NCBI RefSeq assembly: GCF_000208865.1
Contig: NC_018396.1
Location: 6,715,295 to 6,779,294 of the forward strand
Source: Neospora caninum Liverpool
Taxonomy: Eukaryota; Apicomplexa; Conoidasida; Eucoccidiorida; Sarcocystidae
Direction: 5' to 3'
Length of the DNA stretch: 64,000 nt
Both the position numbers and the translations under genes were made by a program. The stretch's first letter is position 1; the number at the start of each line of letters is the position of its first letter. This document shows, piece after piece, positions 47,513 through 60,000 of this stretch. The notes beneath the pieces are model-generated. The model ran no database searches, was not told the origin of the DNA, and saw only the letters and a program-made list of their open reading frames with translations.

Positions 47513-49206
47513 TCACAGGGCGTGCTTAATTGCGACGGCACAGGAGAGGAAGGTGCCGCAGGCAATAATTAAACTGTGAGTTGCAAGACCTATGGTATCG
47601 CCAGTCGAAGGTTGGTCACCGCTTGTGGGAGGCCTGTCATCACCTGGTTTACCATCTTCGGTCTCGGACTTGGGAGCCACATTGATTAGCACTTTACAGA
47701 CATCTGACTCCGATTTCTGTTCGGTCTCCTGCTCAGGTGTCTTGGTATACTTGTAGCACAGCTGGACGGGGCCAGTGCCTGTTGGAAACTCGGAGACCTC
47801 CAAAGTATAGGCGGGAGCCTTTGCTCTCTGATCGGATGATTCCCCCTCTACGCGAAACGCACCCAAACCGAGACTGGCAAGACTTACTTCTTCTGTACAT
47901 GCTTCGCCTTTGAACGCATTCTCGAAATTCAATGGCCACACGAATCCGTTGTCACCGCATCGAAACGTGACCTTGTTTGATTTCGGGTTGAGGGTGATCT
48001 TCATGGTGTTGCCGAACTCACACACCTCTGAGGTAATATGCAGAACAAGAAACAGTCCGGTGTGCATTTCCAAGCAAGGAGGCGAATTCGCCAATAACCA
48101 TGGAGAAGACAGACTGAAACAAATAGGTTCAATCAGGTTGGTTCTGTGGCATTAGGTTCGGCAGAGGAAATAGCGGAGATCAAAGAGAACCGTGGCCGCA
48201 GCCGAAATGGCGACATTTCGATGGACGATACAGTGAGGTGGTAAATAGAGAAGAGAGAGAGGAATTCGGTCGCGTCGGAGCGAACAAATTACAGACAGCA
48301 CAAGGAGAAGAGACGTTGAATCGGCAGTTCCTCCCACCAATGTCATCTCTGGACTACTACTGGAGCAGGGTCGTGACACGGATTTTCCAGCTTTCATGGG
48401 AGTTCCCACTACAGTCGTCAGAAAACTCCGTTAATCAAGACATACTACAACCAGCGGTTACCTAAAGCCACGCTGCTGGCATGCGTAGTGCAAGCGAGTC
48501 AGGATGTCAGAACCTCTATCGCTCTAAACTGGGTACCAACCCTTCAAAACTGAGCAGACAGCGAAGCGGTGACGCCTAGCATAGCTCCATATGGCTCGAT
48601 TTCAACAAGCTGCCTCTACAGTGACTTGAATCGAGGCTCACTTTCTGATGCGGCGTCGGACAGGGGTTTTCTACTGAAAACAGCCACCTGAAACGTGCAA
48701 GTTGATTCCATAGTGTCAGAAGTGCTTCTTGCCTCTGTTGTAGCAAGAGATGCGGTCGCCTTGTCCTGTGTTGACTTGCAAAGGAAATAAAGGGTTGTTG
48801 GAAACTCTGGCTGTGTAAGTACTACGAGCTCGTACACCTTTGTTTGTGCTCCTGCTGACGCGGGCTCTAGTGGGTCTTCTCCAGCTTCCGCCTCTCGAAG
48901 AGCATACGCAGTGCCCAGCGCCGCTTGATTTGTACAGGACGAATTCCGACAGAATGTTTTAAACTTCCCACCTGATGCAGCTGGAACCAAAGATGAGCCT
49001 TCCGGACACTTAAACAACAGTGGATATTGTGGGGGCAGCGACAGCGGAAGAAGAGGGAACTCCGACGTGCACGTCAAAACCGGCGGATCCTTCGGCGGCT
49101 CCCCACTGCATCCTGGCCAGCACAAAAGCCCGACAACGGTCGCGACAAAAACTGCACGTCGAAGGCCGCTCAAGACCTGAACACCTCCAAATACGTTAAT
49201 CGACAT
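47513..49206 (-). CDS. SRS surface antigen copy E
   Basis: Predicted GPI-anchored surface protein of about 359 residues. Exon 1 49206-48642, exon 2 48027-47513, same splice sites and phase as C and D. The start MSINVFGG is chosen by alignment with the other copies; an in-frame ATG at 49362 would add 52 residues ahead of the signal peptide (FVATVVGLLCWPG). Exon 2 is nearly identical to D and shares the LCYKYTK change, so domain 2 again has five Cys. Exon 1 is a mosaic: its 3' part is close to C, but its first 190 or so bases differ (CTSEFPLLPLSLPPQYPLLF), marking where the duplicated block ends. Domain 1 has six Cys. It is the outermost gene of the array, next to the divergent APC1 gene. Confidence 0.9.
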
Positions 49207-52200
49207 TATCACAAACCAGGGAACTCTTCCAGCAATTTGTTTATTGAGGAACGCGGTTTTCTCTGTTGTACAACGCCTCCCGGCGAACTGTCTGGAGCGT
49301 ATCTGCTCCGTCGTAGCATCAAACGGTGCAGCGCGGTTTTCATGGGATTCAGTATGCTTCAAACCCCCCTCTTGCGAACGGTTATTGAACCAAATTTATT
49401 TACAGACGTTCAAAATCTCATCACATCTTGACCAGATTGCATCAACAGCCGACCACTCTCGGCAACGCCCTTTGCTGCTCCAGAAAGCCCCCTGAGATTC
49501 GTTGCAGATGGCGGATCCCCGCGATGTTATGCGCAGAACTCCGAAAAGACTAGTTTGTGGGGGAGCGCGGAACAAGGGGAGCTCTGGTTTTCCCGCCCGG
49601 TCACTCGCTTCGTGCGTTACGGGGGTTGCGCGCAGTCTTGTGTGGATGTCGAGTTAGAGAAAAGTGTGGTTGTCGACAGAAAGATTCCTCTTGTAGACAG
49701 GCAAGCGACGAGTAGCGGGAAACCGAGAAGGATTTCGCTCAGTTGCAGTCTTCTCGAGGCGCACTGGTTCCCGGCGCGACGCCGGGCCGGGTGGCAGATT
49801 CCCGGCTTCCACTGAAGGACGCAGCAACTGCGTTTTAAAGCAGTGTAAGCCACCAACGGAATTAGTCGGATTAGGGAAGTACGGACACAGCAGGTGGGAA
49901 TTATCTGAACTGCGTGGGGAAAGGGAGAATGTGATGACATGCGTGTATCTTCGTAGTCGCTCGCGGTCCCAATTCGATCGGAAAAAACCGCATGTCTGAG
50001 GCAAGAGATGGTCCCTCCCCTGTACCCCTCCTTTGAGGTCGGCGTTGACTGTCTGGTTCCTGCCAGAGAAGGGTGATTCATTGCTCATTCCTAGCAGGTG
50101 ACTTAGGGTCATCCAAGGCAGATGTTCTGCGCTTCCGGCAGCGCACAGCAGCGAGTTCTTACCACCGTCGGTGATTTCGACCGGTCGTACCTCAACGGTG
50201 CAACCGTGGGCACCTCATAGCCGTTGCCCCAGCGTACAGCAACTGATACAGGGGATGCAAGCTCCTCGCACTACAAGAGATGTCTGTGCCACACTTGCTC
50301 TGGCTTCGATCTCGACTTAACCTGTCGGTGTGGCAACTGGAACGTTGCACAGATGGGGAGAACCTGGCAGAGAGATAGGAGCGTCAAACTCGGGGCAGGC
50401 AGCGACTTAGATGAACGCTGAAGGAAGAGCGTCACGGATGTGATCTTGTCTGTAGTTCACGCGTTTCGTCCACTGCCATCCGCTTTCATCTCATCAGCGC
50501 CTGAAACTCAGGCTCTGCACGACCTTTTTGGAGTATTCTCCGTGCGTAGCGACTCTGAAGGAAACGTCGCGGTACACATCAACAGGTGTTTCAGATCCTT
50601 GAGCGACGTGTCCGACACAGGCAAAACGGGCACTCGCGTGTAAATGCACCTGGGGTCGGGAACAGTTTCCTCATTACATGAAACGCCCGCTGTAGTCGAG
50701 GGGTAGAACCATAGTCAAAGACAGGCCGTTGCACGTAAATCCGGTTCCCCTGGCCTGTCTTAGGAATCGCCTCGACACGTGTCACGATTGACAAGCGCCT
50801 TCGATGGCACTCTGACGTTAGCGCCTCGTTTTGGGCTTGCGACTATTTTGTCGTCACTGACAACTGCCTAGCTTAGGACGCTCGAGAAAATGAGATTGTT
50901 TTATGGTTGGCATAGATGTGATCTTTACGTTCTTAATGCCCGGTTTGTATCGAGGACATGGTAACTCCTTTGTGTCAATCTATATTGTGGGTGCCGAAGT
51001 CGCTTTCCCAAGAACTAACGCGATCTGCTTGGAAGTGTCCGTGTCAACCTTGAAATCCGGTGCATTTGGCGTGGGCACCCACAGTGAGATTTACGTGTCA
51101 TTTGAAAGCAACACCTGCTACCAAGTTTCTACCAGTTGGTATTTCTTTCCGATGATCATGAGTAGCCAAAGCGTAGAACCGGGCGCCGTCGAGCACGATC
51201 CCATGATATGTTTTCTGGCCCAAACCGAAGACGAACGCCCCGCATCAAATGGAGGTCGCCGACAATGAGCGTCACATACAAAGAGCCATAGAAGATCCTC
51301 AACCGCACGCACAGCAATGGAGACAACGACATGGTTCCGCGCACCTGGGACGGACGTCTCCGCGCGGATGATTGCAAAAAGTCCCAAAACCACAGGGCTA
51401 TGAAAGGGGTGCCAGCGATGCACGCAGCACACACACACACACATGACAGCGTAGAAGGAACTCCGGGGGGTGTGGCGGCGTATACACGGCGAATATGGAA
51501 AGGCTCTCTCCTTACGGGCCGTTCCCGCTGCCTACCAAGGTATTCCGGAGTCAGCGGGAATAGGCAGACTAGCTGCAACGCCCTCAAAAATCAGTGGCGC
51601 ACGTGTACAATTCACTGCGACGTTTCCGGGAACCATGTGGGAACCAGTCTACAAATATCTGCTATTCACTTCAGCAGAGCGCACTGCCCTGAGGAACAAT
51701 GAGCGCTCTGGACCAGCGCGTACCAATAATCCGGGCGTTTTGTGTCGGGGGACTAGATTTTGTTACGGGGACTGCAACAGCGGGTCCTCTCTAGAAAAAC
51801 ATCTAGCACCACTTTTGCCCATTACCCGCAGGCGTTCTGACGGCCGAAAGAGTCCATTTTTTGTGCTGTGATCGCAAATGCAATGAACAATTTTTACCAT
51901 GCTTGTCTTATCTGGGACGAACCTAATGGCCGATTGCTCTCCCCTACTGCTGTCGTAGGTTTGAATTCTTCCGTATCAGGTTGGGCAGATTTCTTCGTTA
52001 GCAACGGCTAGCGTCTGCCCATGCGTATCTTCGGTGTACCTCCACTCAGTGTCGTAGCATAAATGGGAACCTCACATTCTTGAAACAGACAGGTCAGTGA
52101 CACTCTCCGCGCCCCTTCTAACTGCTCGTACTTGCCTAAACACCACACTTTCTACTGCGTCCCTATGCTGACCGTCAGTTTGCTATCCAGTTCCGTGTCC

Positions 52201-53670
52201 AAATGGACACACGTGTTTGTGTCAGCGCATGCACTGTTGGACGTCACTTACCCTCCATAGCTGGGGATGACAACCCGAAAGTGGAAATAATAGAACGGAG
52301 ACACGCTGTACATGCAGCCTATGAGGGTATGCATGGAGAGATGCGCCTCACAAACGCCACCACTTTTTGAGGGTGGCAACACACCATTTCTAGACTTCAC
52401 CGGACTCGGCTTCTTTTATCTACAGCTGAAGACATATGTATTCGCCATCTATCAGTACACTTCCACACAGGCACTGAGAGAATGAAACGGAGATACGACC
52501 GCCGAAAGCAGGAGAGAAAGCGTTTCCATTGCTTTTTTCACACCTTCGCGGCGCTTCTTGTCGGATGCGCATCTACCGCGAGGCAGCGCAGCAGACACCC
52601 AGACTCTGAGCTGGAGAGGAAGAAATAGCAGCGAACGTGGTGACAGGACACAACCTGATATCATCTCGGAATCCCGGAACATAGCGGGCATGGGTCCCTC
52701 GTCCTTACAATCTTCTTTATTTCTTTCGATCCTCTTCCATTCCGACGCTTCTGTTCTTGCGGCTGTTGGCCGGTGAGGAAGAAGACAAGGGGGCTTCAAC
52801 CAGGAACCCTGGCGTGGTCTCCCTTGATTCGTGTCGGATGTCCCGCCTATTTTTTTGACATTCTTGCAGTGTTCCACCCTCCAATTGAATAGACAATGCT
52901 TTCGTTATGAGTCCGACTGGAGAGACCGCGACAAGCTGCAAAATAAAAAAAAGAGCATGCGAGCGGGGGAGGAAAGGCTCTATGGCCCCATGTTGCTCGT
53001 GTGCATGCTGCGGTGTGAAGTTCCTCCAGATGCAGAAGTGGAGGGCAGGAAAAGAGAGAGCGAACAAGACAATACTGGCGGTTGGAAAGAGAGCGAGAGG
53101 ACGTTTCCTTTTTTTTCTTTACACCCACATTTTTGTTTCCGTCTGCTTCTTCCGTCCTCGTCTCCTTCGCCTTTGCTCCCTTTTTCCCGACGGTCCTTGA
53201 AAACGGGAATTTCCCAAAAGTATAAAGAGCTCGCCTTCCCGCTACCGCAAAAAGGCACGCGGGTGTCTCCTCTGGCACCCGCACAGGCGTTTCCTCTTCT
53301 CCAGTCCACTTCTCCTTCTCGTCGTTTTCTCTTCTTGCATCGTCTTTCCAAGTCTTTGCCTTGTTCTAGGGCTACCCTCCTCCCATTGTGCGCAGCGGAG
53401 AACCACTTCCACTTCCCTCGTTGCTTTCTCCTCCCACTGTCTCTGCCTTCCATTCATTCCCTTCCTCCCGTCCGGCTTCCTCCCTTGCTCTCGGTTTTCC
53501 TCTCTGGTCTCTTTTCGTCTCTGGATCGACCCGTCGTCGCTCCGGCCGCCTTTTCCCCTGTGGATGCGACTCCCGCACCAAGTTGGCTACTTTTACAATC
53601 TTCAGCCTGTTAACTTCCACTGTTCACTTGCGTTGCAGCTCCGCTGGGGACGGCGTCCGTCCTCCGGAAA
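49207..53670. other. Divergent intergenic region between SRS E and APC1
   Basis: About 4.5 kb. 49421-49620 is a diverged copy of the region upstream of SRS C and D (it starts 215 bases before the ATG in C and E alike). 50220-50400 resembles the spacer block at 42560-42640 (CTTAACCTGTCGG against TTGACTTGTCGG). The rest to about 52000 looks like further decayed spacer with no intact ORF of note. 53100-53670 is pyrimidine-rich and is probably APC1 promoter and 5' UTR. Confidence 0.5.
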
Positions 53671-53697
53671 ATGGCGGTCTCGCAGCAGCACGCCTCG
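53671..53697 (+). CDS. APC1: Putative first coding exon of APC1
   Basis: ATG GCG GTC opens nine codons ending at a strong donor (CCTCG then GTGAGT). The next acceptor (CTCTGTAG, exon from 53773) gives, in phase 0, TCARDIKNFSPLVRLPQG, which resembles the ARDLQEFVPFG segment near the N-terminus of animal APC1. How this second exon joins the long exon at 54010 is unresolved, because its frame meets a TGA at about 53899 and no donor/acceptor pair was clearly in phase. The alternative is translation from ATG 54010 only. Confidence 0.45.
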
Positions 53698-54009
53698 GTG
53701 AGTGGTGCACGCCTGGATGTCCCTCCGTGTCTCCTGACCGTGCGCTCGTTCTGGTTCTCTAACTCTCTGTAGACGTGCGCGCGAGATATCAAGAACTTCT
53801 CGCCTCTGGTTCGCCTTCCTCAGGGCCCGGTTCTGAAGACCAGGTCGTCTGCAGCACGAGAGAGAGAGGCCCCGCGGCCTCTCTCGGGCTCTCCGAGATG
53901 ACCCACCGGCGCGCGATCTCCCGCCAGGAAGTGAGCACGCGACTTTCGCGTTTTCTCTCCTGAAGGGCGAACGGCGAACGGGCACCCTCGAATCGCCTCC
54001 CTTCGCAAC

Positions 54010-57000
54010 ATGACGCGCTCTCCTCAGCCAGAAGCGAGCCTCTCTCGGCCACGCCATGAAGCGGCTTCTTCCCTTGCGTCTGCCGCTCCGCCATCTTCGA
54101 CTTCTTCTGCGACCCCTTCTTCCTCCCGCCTGCTCGATGAGAAAAGCTTTCCATGCTGGGTTGTCTCCGAGGGCGTCTTTCGTCCCGTAGGCTTACAGAA
54201 GCGCGCCTGCTTGCGGCGTGAGGCAGCTGGCGACATCGCGAGCGATCACACCAGGTTCGAGCATCGACTTCGTTCTCTCTCTTCTTCTCCGTCTCCCAGA
54301 GAGACCGACGCCGACGTCGCCTTGTCCGACCCTCAGTGCCTTTTCCAGATTCTCCGACAGAAAGCACGTATTTCGCCTTCTCTCGTCTCCTCTCTGGCTC
54401 GATTCTTGAACGGTTTTCCTTCCTTCTCTGTCTCTCCTCCCGCGTCACCTGACTTGCGTCCGCGTGAGACAGGAGAGAGGGAAGAGCGGGATTCTCAAGC
54501 GCACGCACACACGGAGGCGCAGCCCCTCTCGGGCGTAGCTTTCTGTCTCGCAGGGACGAGAACACTGAGCAGTGGAGAACGGGAAGAGCAGGCAAAACGC
54601 GCGTCGATTTTTTCCCAGAACAGACCAACATGGATCGCTGCAGCGTCCCCGAAGGTGCTGCAGCGCGTTCAGCTGTCCCTTCTCTCTTTGTACCAGTCTC
54701 CGAGCAACGTTCCCTTGTTTGTCTCCGCGTCGCGAGGGGATTCGAAGGACGTGAGAAGACGCCTGGCTGACTGGATTGCGAGCACAGCCGAGAAAAGCAC
54801 TCTCTTCCGCTTCACGTTGTCTGACCAGAAATGCAGAAATGGCCTCTCTGTCGACGCCGAACTCCTGGTGGATGTACAGGGGAATCAAGTTCTGATTTCG
54901 TCGTCGCCTCGCTGCTTGCCTCAGACGCTGCAAACGCGGGCGCGGCCGATCCACGCGGCCTTTCTGGTTCTCGGAGGCGCACCGGTTTCTTGTTTCTTTT
55001 CCCGCGACCAGGACAGAGAGACGGAAGAACAGACCCCAACACCAAGTGGAGAGACGGTCGTCGCCGTCTTGCAGGGGGAAACTGGGCACTTGCCCCACGG
55101 GCTCCTGGAGTTTTTCCCCTGCCAAAGGTCGCCCAACTCTGGCGAGTTTTCTGCTTCCGCGACGGTGAGCAGGCGCCTGACGCTCCCTCTTCCGTACTTC
55201 CCCAAAACCTTCTGGGGTGTATATACACCTCAAGGCGAATGCGGAGCAGTCGTTCTCGCGGAACGGCCCCGCGATGGACACGCGCGGCCTCACGCTCTTC
55301 CTCACCCCCTGTCCCTCGCTTGCTCTTCTTCCTCGTTTGTAGCCTTTAGTGTGACTTCGCCGTCAGGACGCTTCGAACCGAGGCCCCTACTGTTCACGTG
55401 TTGCCGCTGCTGCGTCGTGGGCCGCGCCTCTGTGCCTGGCAAGGCCACCCCGCGAAGGCGGAGCGCCGAGCATGAGCGCGGCTCGGATCTGAGGCACGTG
55501 CAGCGAGTGGGGGCGGGGGAAACCTCGACCCGAGACCGCATGCGCTTGGGTGCGGGATCCGCCGAAAAGGAGAACGAGGGAGAAAGCGGGGACATGGAGG
55601 CAGAAGACGCAGAGGAAGAGCCGTTTGAAGGCGCTCGACGCCCTGCGTTCGCACGCAGGTGCGGCTCGACGTGCGCGGAAGAGGAGGAGAAACAGCGTGC
55701 GTCGGAGGCGAGCGAGACAGAGGAAGACTTGGAGCAACCCGAGAAGCGCACAGTGGCGTGGGTATCCTTCCTCAATCTTCCTCCGACTGCCCCGGCTGGC
55801 CGCTCGCTCGGCGACGCGCCTTCGCCGTCTCTGGAAGTCTTGTGGGTCTGCGACCGTCCCGAGGTCTCTCTCTGTCTCGCGTACGCCGTGGAAACACGCC
55901 GATGTGTGGTGTGTCTCCTTTTCGGGCGCGGCTCTGCAGCCGTAAGCGCGGGACACTGGCGTCTCCGAAGGGCCCAAGCTGCGGTTGGCGAAGGCCGCCC
56001 GCCACCAGCGCGGCCTCACGCGGCCTCGCCGTTCCATGAGCAACTTGAGACGCGGCTCTTCCTCTCTGCGCCTTCTCTCCACGCCCTGCAGTTGACTTCC
56101 TTCCTGCTTCCTGGCGACGAACAAGAAACGGTGGGCGAATCCGCGGGGCCGGAAACTGAGGCAGCAGCGAGCGAGCGAAGCAAAGAGGGAGACAGAGACC
56201 CGAGACGGCGAGGACTGCTGCCGACGTTCCTTTTTTCCCCGCCTCCTCAACTCCTTCTTCTCCCTACCCGCTCTATCCGCCCCTCGCGGTGGAACAAGAG
56301 AAAAAAGGGACGAAAGGACACAGGAGCACGAAGAGAAGAAGAAGCCGCGGAACCCCAGGGAGAAAGAGAGCAGGCTGAGGGCGAATGGGAGGCGTCGAGA
56401 CAGATGAGCTGTGGTAAAGGACGGAGAACGGCAGGAGACAGGCCTCTTGCGGCGCGTCGTTTGCCTCGACCGACGCAGCCGGAGAGACGCGCCGCGTCAC
56501 GGCCATGTCAAGAGAGACTAAGGCTGGCTCTTCTCGATGAGAGAACCGACACACTTGTTCTCGTCCCCCTCCCACCTGCTTCCTCGCTTTCCTCCGATTC
56601 GCCATTTTCCTCTGCTGCCGCCTCCTGTTCTCCCCCTTGTTTGCATTTAAACCCTGGCGACCTCGAGCGCATCGAAGACGTTGTTGGATTCGTCGCGCTC
56701 TCGCCCGACCAGACTGACCAGGCGGAAGGCTCGCCCATCTCTCTCCCGGCCTCTCATCTTCACTCCCGCCGAGTCAAAGCGTCTTCAGAACGGTCACCGC
56801 TTCTCTCTTTCTCCTGTCCAACCGGGCCTGCGCCTTCTCTTCCTTCTTACCTGCTGGTGCTTCATCGAGGCGGGCTCCTCGCACTATATGCGGGGGCCTC
56901 TCTTCTCTCCTTTCTGCGGCTGCGTTCGCCGCTCGCCCTTTCGCCGTCTCTGCACGAGTTGCCTGTTCGACCGCAACGCGACACGCGGCCTGACTACAGC

Positions 57001-60000
57001 CACGGGGCGTTGCTTGTGTGCTCTTCTCTGGCCGCTTCGTCCTCCCGAAAAACGGAGAAACGCGAGAGCGAAAGACAAACGTTCCCCGTCGCTCTCAGCA
57101 ACCCTGTGGCCAACCGATTCAACTTGACGATTGTAAGTCTGGAAGCCCAGAACCCATCCGTTTTCGCCTCGCAACAGCTAGACTCAGCGGGACTTGGGCT
57201 TGAAAACGAACGCGCTTGCGTGTCTGGGAAATGCCGTGCACCTAAAAGGTTTGGAGCCCTACCCACACACACACACACAAAAGGCCCACTGGGGTGGTGT
57301 CCAGCAAGAGCAAAGGGGTCATTTTTATCTCATCGGTGTGGAGTCGTGTTCAGTCTTCTGGCCGGCTGGGCCTACCTGAGAAAGGCGTTTCGCGGTATGT
57401 ATTGAAATGCGAAGAAATCTCTAAATTATGCGTTCATGCACTTTTTTGTGTGTGTAGGTGAGTTTCGAGGCGAGTCGTTGTCCCGGCGTAGCCGGTTTTT
57501 TCCTGGCTGCTTTGCTGTCCCTGCTGACCTCGCAGATGGCGTTGTCAACGCTGTCGTCGATCGTTCTGCATCCGCGTTCACCTGCACACCTACATCTCCT
57601 GTCGACTCTGCCTTTTCGTGTCTCCGTCGGTTTGCCAGGTCTATCCCCGCTGTGTGTCTGGGTTCCTGATCCCCCTGCAGCTTCGTCCCCCCGCAAGCAT
57701 CTGCCCCGGACGTGAAGACGCGTCCCCGTCGGCTTCCTTGTCGCGTTTTGTCTCTTCGCGCGGTTCGCCGACTGTCCGCTCACTTCCTTCGGCCTCTTCC
57801 GGCCTGTCAACAGTTCGCTGCGCTGTGCAGCTGGGCCCCGCGCACCCCCTGCTTTCTCATGTCACGACGAGGCTTCTGTCTCGACTGCCTCCTCGCGGCG
57901 CCCTGAGGCTGCTGCGCGCCCTCTTTCTCTGGTGCTTGAATCCACGTGCCTTGGCGGCGTTGACCGAGCACGAGAACCGCGATTTCGAGCCCCTGCGAAG
58001 CTGCCGTCTCGCCACTTTGGCTTCTCAATTTGTCTCTTCCCCAGACGCGTCTTCCGGCCCTTTGTCTCCGTCGCTCTTGCGGCAGATAGCGGCGAGTCTG
58101 CCGGCGGCCGGGGCGTCTGAGAGGTCTGTCGCGGAGCTGGAGTGGCGGGCCTTTTGTCTCCTGCTGCTTGCCGAGTCGCTGCCCGAGGCGTTTCTCGCGT
58201 CGTCTCGCTCTCCGTCTTCTCCGGCGCCGCGGGCACTCCCTTCCGCATCCGTGTGCAGAGACTCGAGGTTTCTCGTTTCACACGGAAACGCCGCCTTCGC
58301 TGCTGCACACGCCGTCGCACAGCGCCTGCGCGAGGCCGAGCGAGATCAACTCGGAGAAGTCGACGAGGGAGAAGAAGAGGGAGAGGGAGAGGGGGGTGGA
58401 TGCGCCGCGAGAGGCGGGGAAGAGGGAGAGGCGAGACGGCTGCAGCTGGGGAGAATGAGGCGTGGAGCGAACGAGGGAGAACACGCGGCGGTTTGTTTGC
58501 CGGGAAAAAGGAGACGGTCCGAGGCCTGTCCACGCAGCGAGGGGGAAGACGTTTCCAGAGGGCGACGCGTGGACGGCAGAGGACGAGGGGCAGAGACAGG
58601 ACGAAGCGCAGGTTATTTGGACGAGACCAGCGCGATTCAGCATCAACCGGAGGCGAGTCGAAGCGCCGACCTCGAAGACGCGGGAGAGCAGACACAGCGC
58701 GTCGCGCCGAACGGCGAGGCCGCCGACAACGCCGCCTCGCCAGAGGACGCTCCCTTTCGTTTCTCGCCTTCCGTCTTCTCGGCCTCTTACAGCCGGCAAC
58801 AGTGTGTGCGGCAAGCAGCCGACATGCTGCTCAGAGACGCGACGCGCGAGAGCAGGAACGCAGAACGCCGAGCGCGAGAGGTCCAGGAAGAGAGGGAAGC
58901 TGCCGGAGAGACCGATGAAGAGGGTGGCAAGGCGAAGAAGAGGAAAACAGAGACGCAGAGGCTGGACGCTGTTGTGCGTCGCTTCGCTTGCAGCCCGTTC
59001 CTCGGGCCTCTCGTCGAGGATCTTCTGGAGGAAGAGGAGGGAACCGAAAGTCGCTCGCCCCTGTCGCTTTCTGCTCCCGACTGTCCGTCGCCGTCGCTCC
59101 TCCGCTGTCCACGAGAGCCTTCTGTAGCTTTTGCCAGTTATTCTGTGTCTCCGGCCCCGCTCGCGTCGTCTGCTTCCCCGCGAGGCCGATCGCCAGCAGC
59201 GGGCGCTGCGCTGACTCCGCCTTCTTTCCGCCTCGCTCCGTTTCTTCCTCAGATCTTTTTGACTCTGCACGAGGTCCTCCAGGACTTGTCTCTCTTGCAG
59301 GAGACCGGAGAGCTTCAGCGCTCGCTCGCCTGTCTCCTTCTTCTCCTGTCTCGCGCTCTTCTTCTCCCTGCCTTCGCCTCGTTCTACGCCACTCACTACC
59401 TCTCGGTGGAGGAGGCCCGACGGCTCGAGGCGCTCTTCGTCCCTCGGCACTCGCCAGACGGCCCGGCCGACGAGAGCGGTACAGAGACAGCCAAGGTGTC
59501 GGCACGACGGAGACACGAGGAGGCGGAAACAGGCGAGGACGAAATGCGGCCCGTGCAAGAGGCGGCGGAACCCCGTGTCGCCAGAGGAGCAAGAGAGATC
59601 TGCATGGAGAGCGCGGAAGAAGAAAGGGAGAAGGAAGCGAGACTGAAAAATCCAGCTGAAGCCGAGCGACGAGACGAGGACGACGAGGAAGACGAGCGAG
59701 GAGACGAGGGAGGAGACGAGGGAGACGAGCGAGGAGACGAGGGAGACGAGCGAGGAGACGAGGGAGGAGACGAGGGAGACGAGCGAGGAGACGAGGGAGA
59801 CGAGCACGAAGAAGAACAAGAGGAAATGGAAGGCGCTGCTCTCCTGACGGAGATGCGAAGGGGGACGAAAGTCCTCTCCGTCCACCAAGCTCTCGAGACG
59901 CTCTTTTCCTCGCCTTCGGACTCCGACTGTCGCGCGGACCTTCAGACCCAAACTGCGGAGACACGGAAAAACAGGAAAGGCTGCTCGCTTCCGTCCACAG

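Larger units (their letters stand above)
40200..47990. repeat. 3,891-bp direct tandem duplication in the SRS array
   Basis: Positions about 40200-44090 and 44091-47990 match end to end at a fixed offset of 3,891 bases, and a third partial copy (rest of the intron plus the 3' part of exon 1) runs from there to about 48990 in SRS copy E. Examples of offset pairs: 41461/45352, 42507/46398, 43622/47513, 40370/44261/48152. Identity is close to complete. Each unit carries one SRS gene's exon 1, its promoter and spacer, and the next gene's exon 2. Confidence 0.93.

Noticed and set aside
50903..51268. 121-codon plus-strand ORF between the SRS array and APC1
   Set aside because: Looks somewhat protein-like but has no signal peptide, cysteine pattern or homologue that I recognise, and lies in decayed spacer sequence.
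58278..59951. 557-codon minus-strand ORF with Leu/Val/Ser repeats
   Set aside because: It is the reverse of the APC1 exon; the repeats come from the acidic GAC-GAG tract, and the plus frame carries conserved APC1 sequence further on without a stop.
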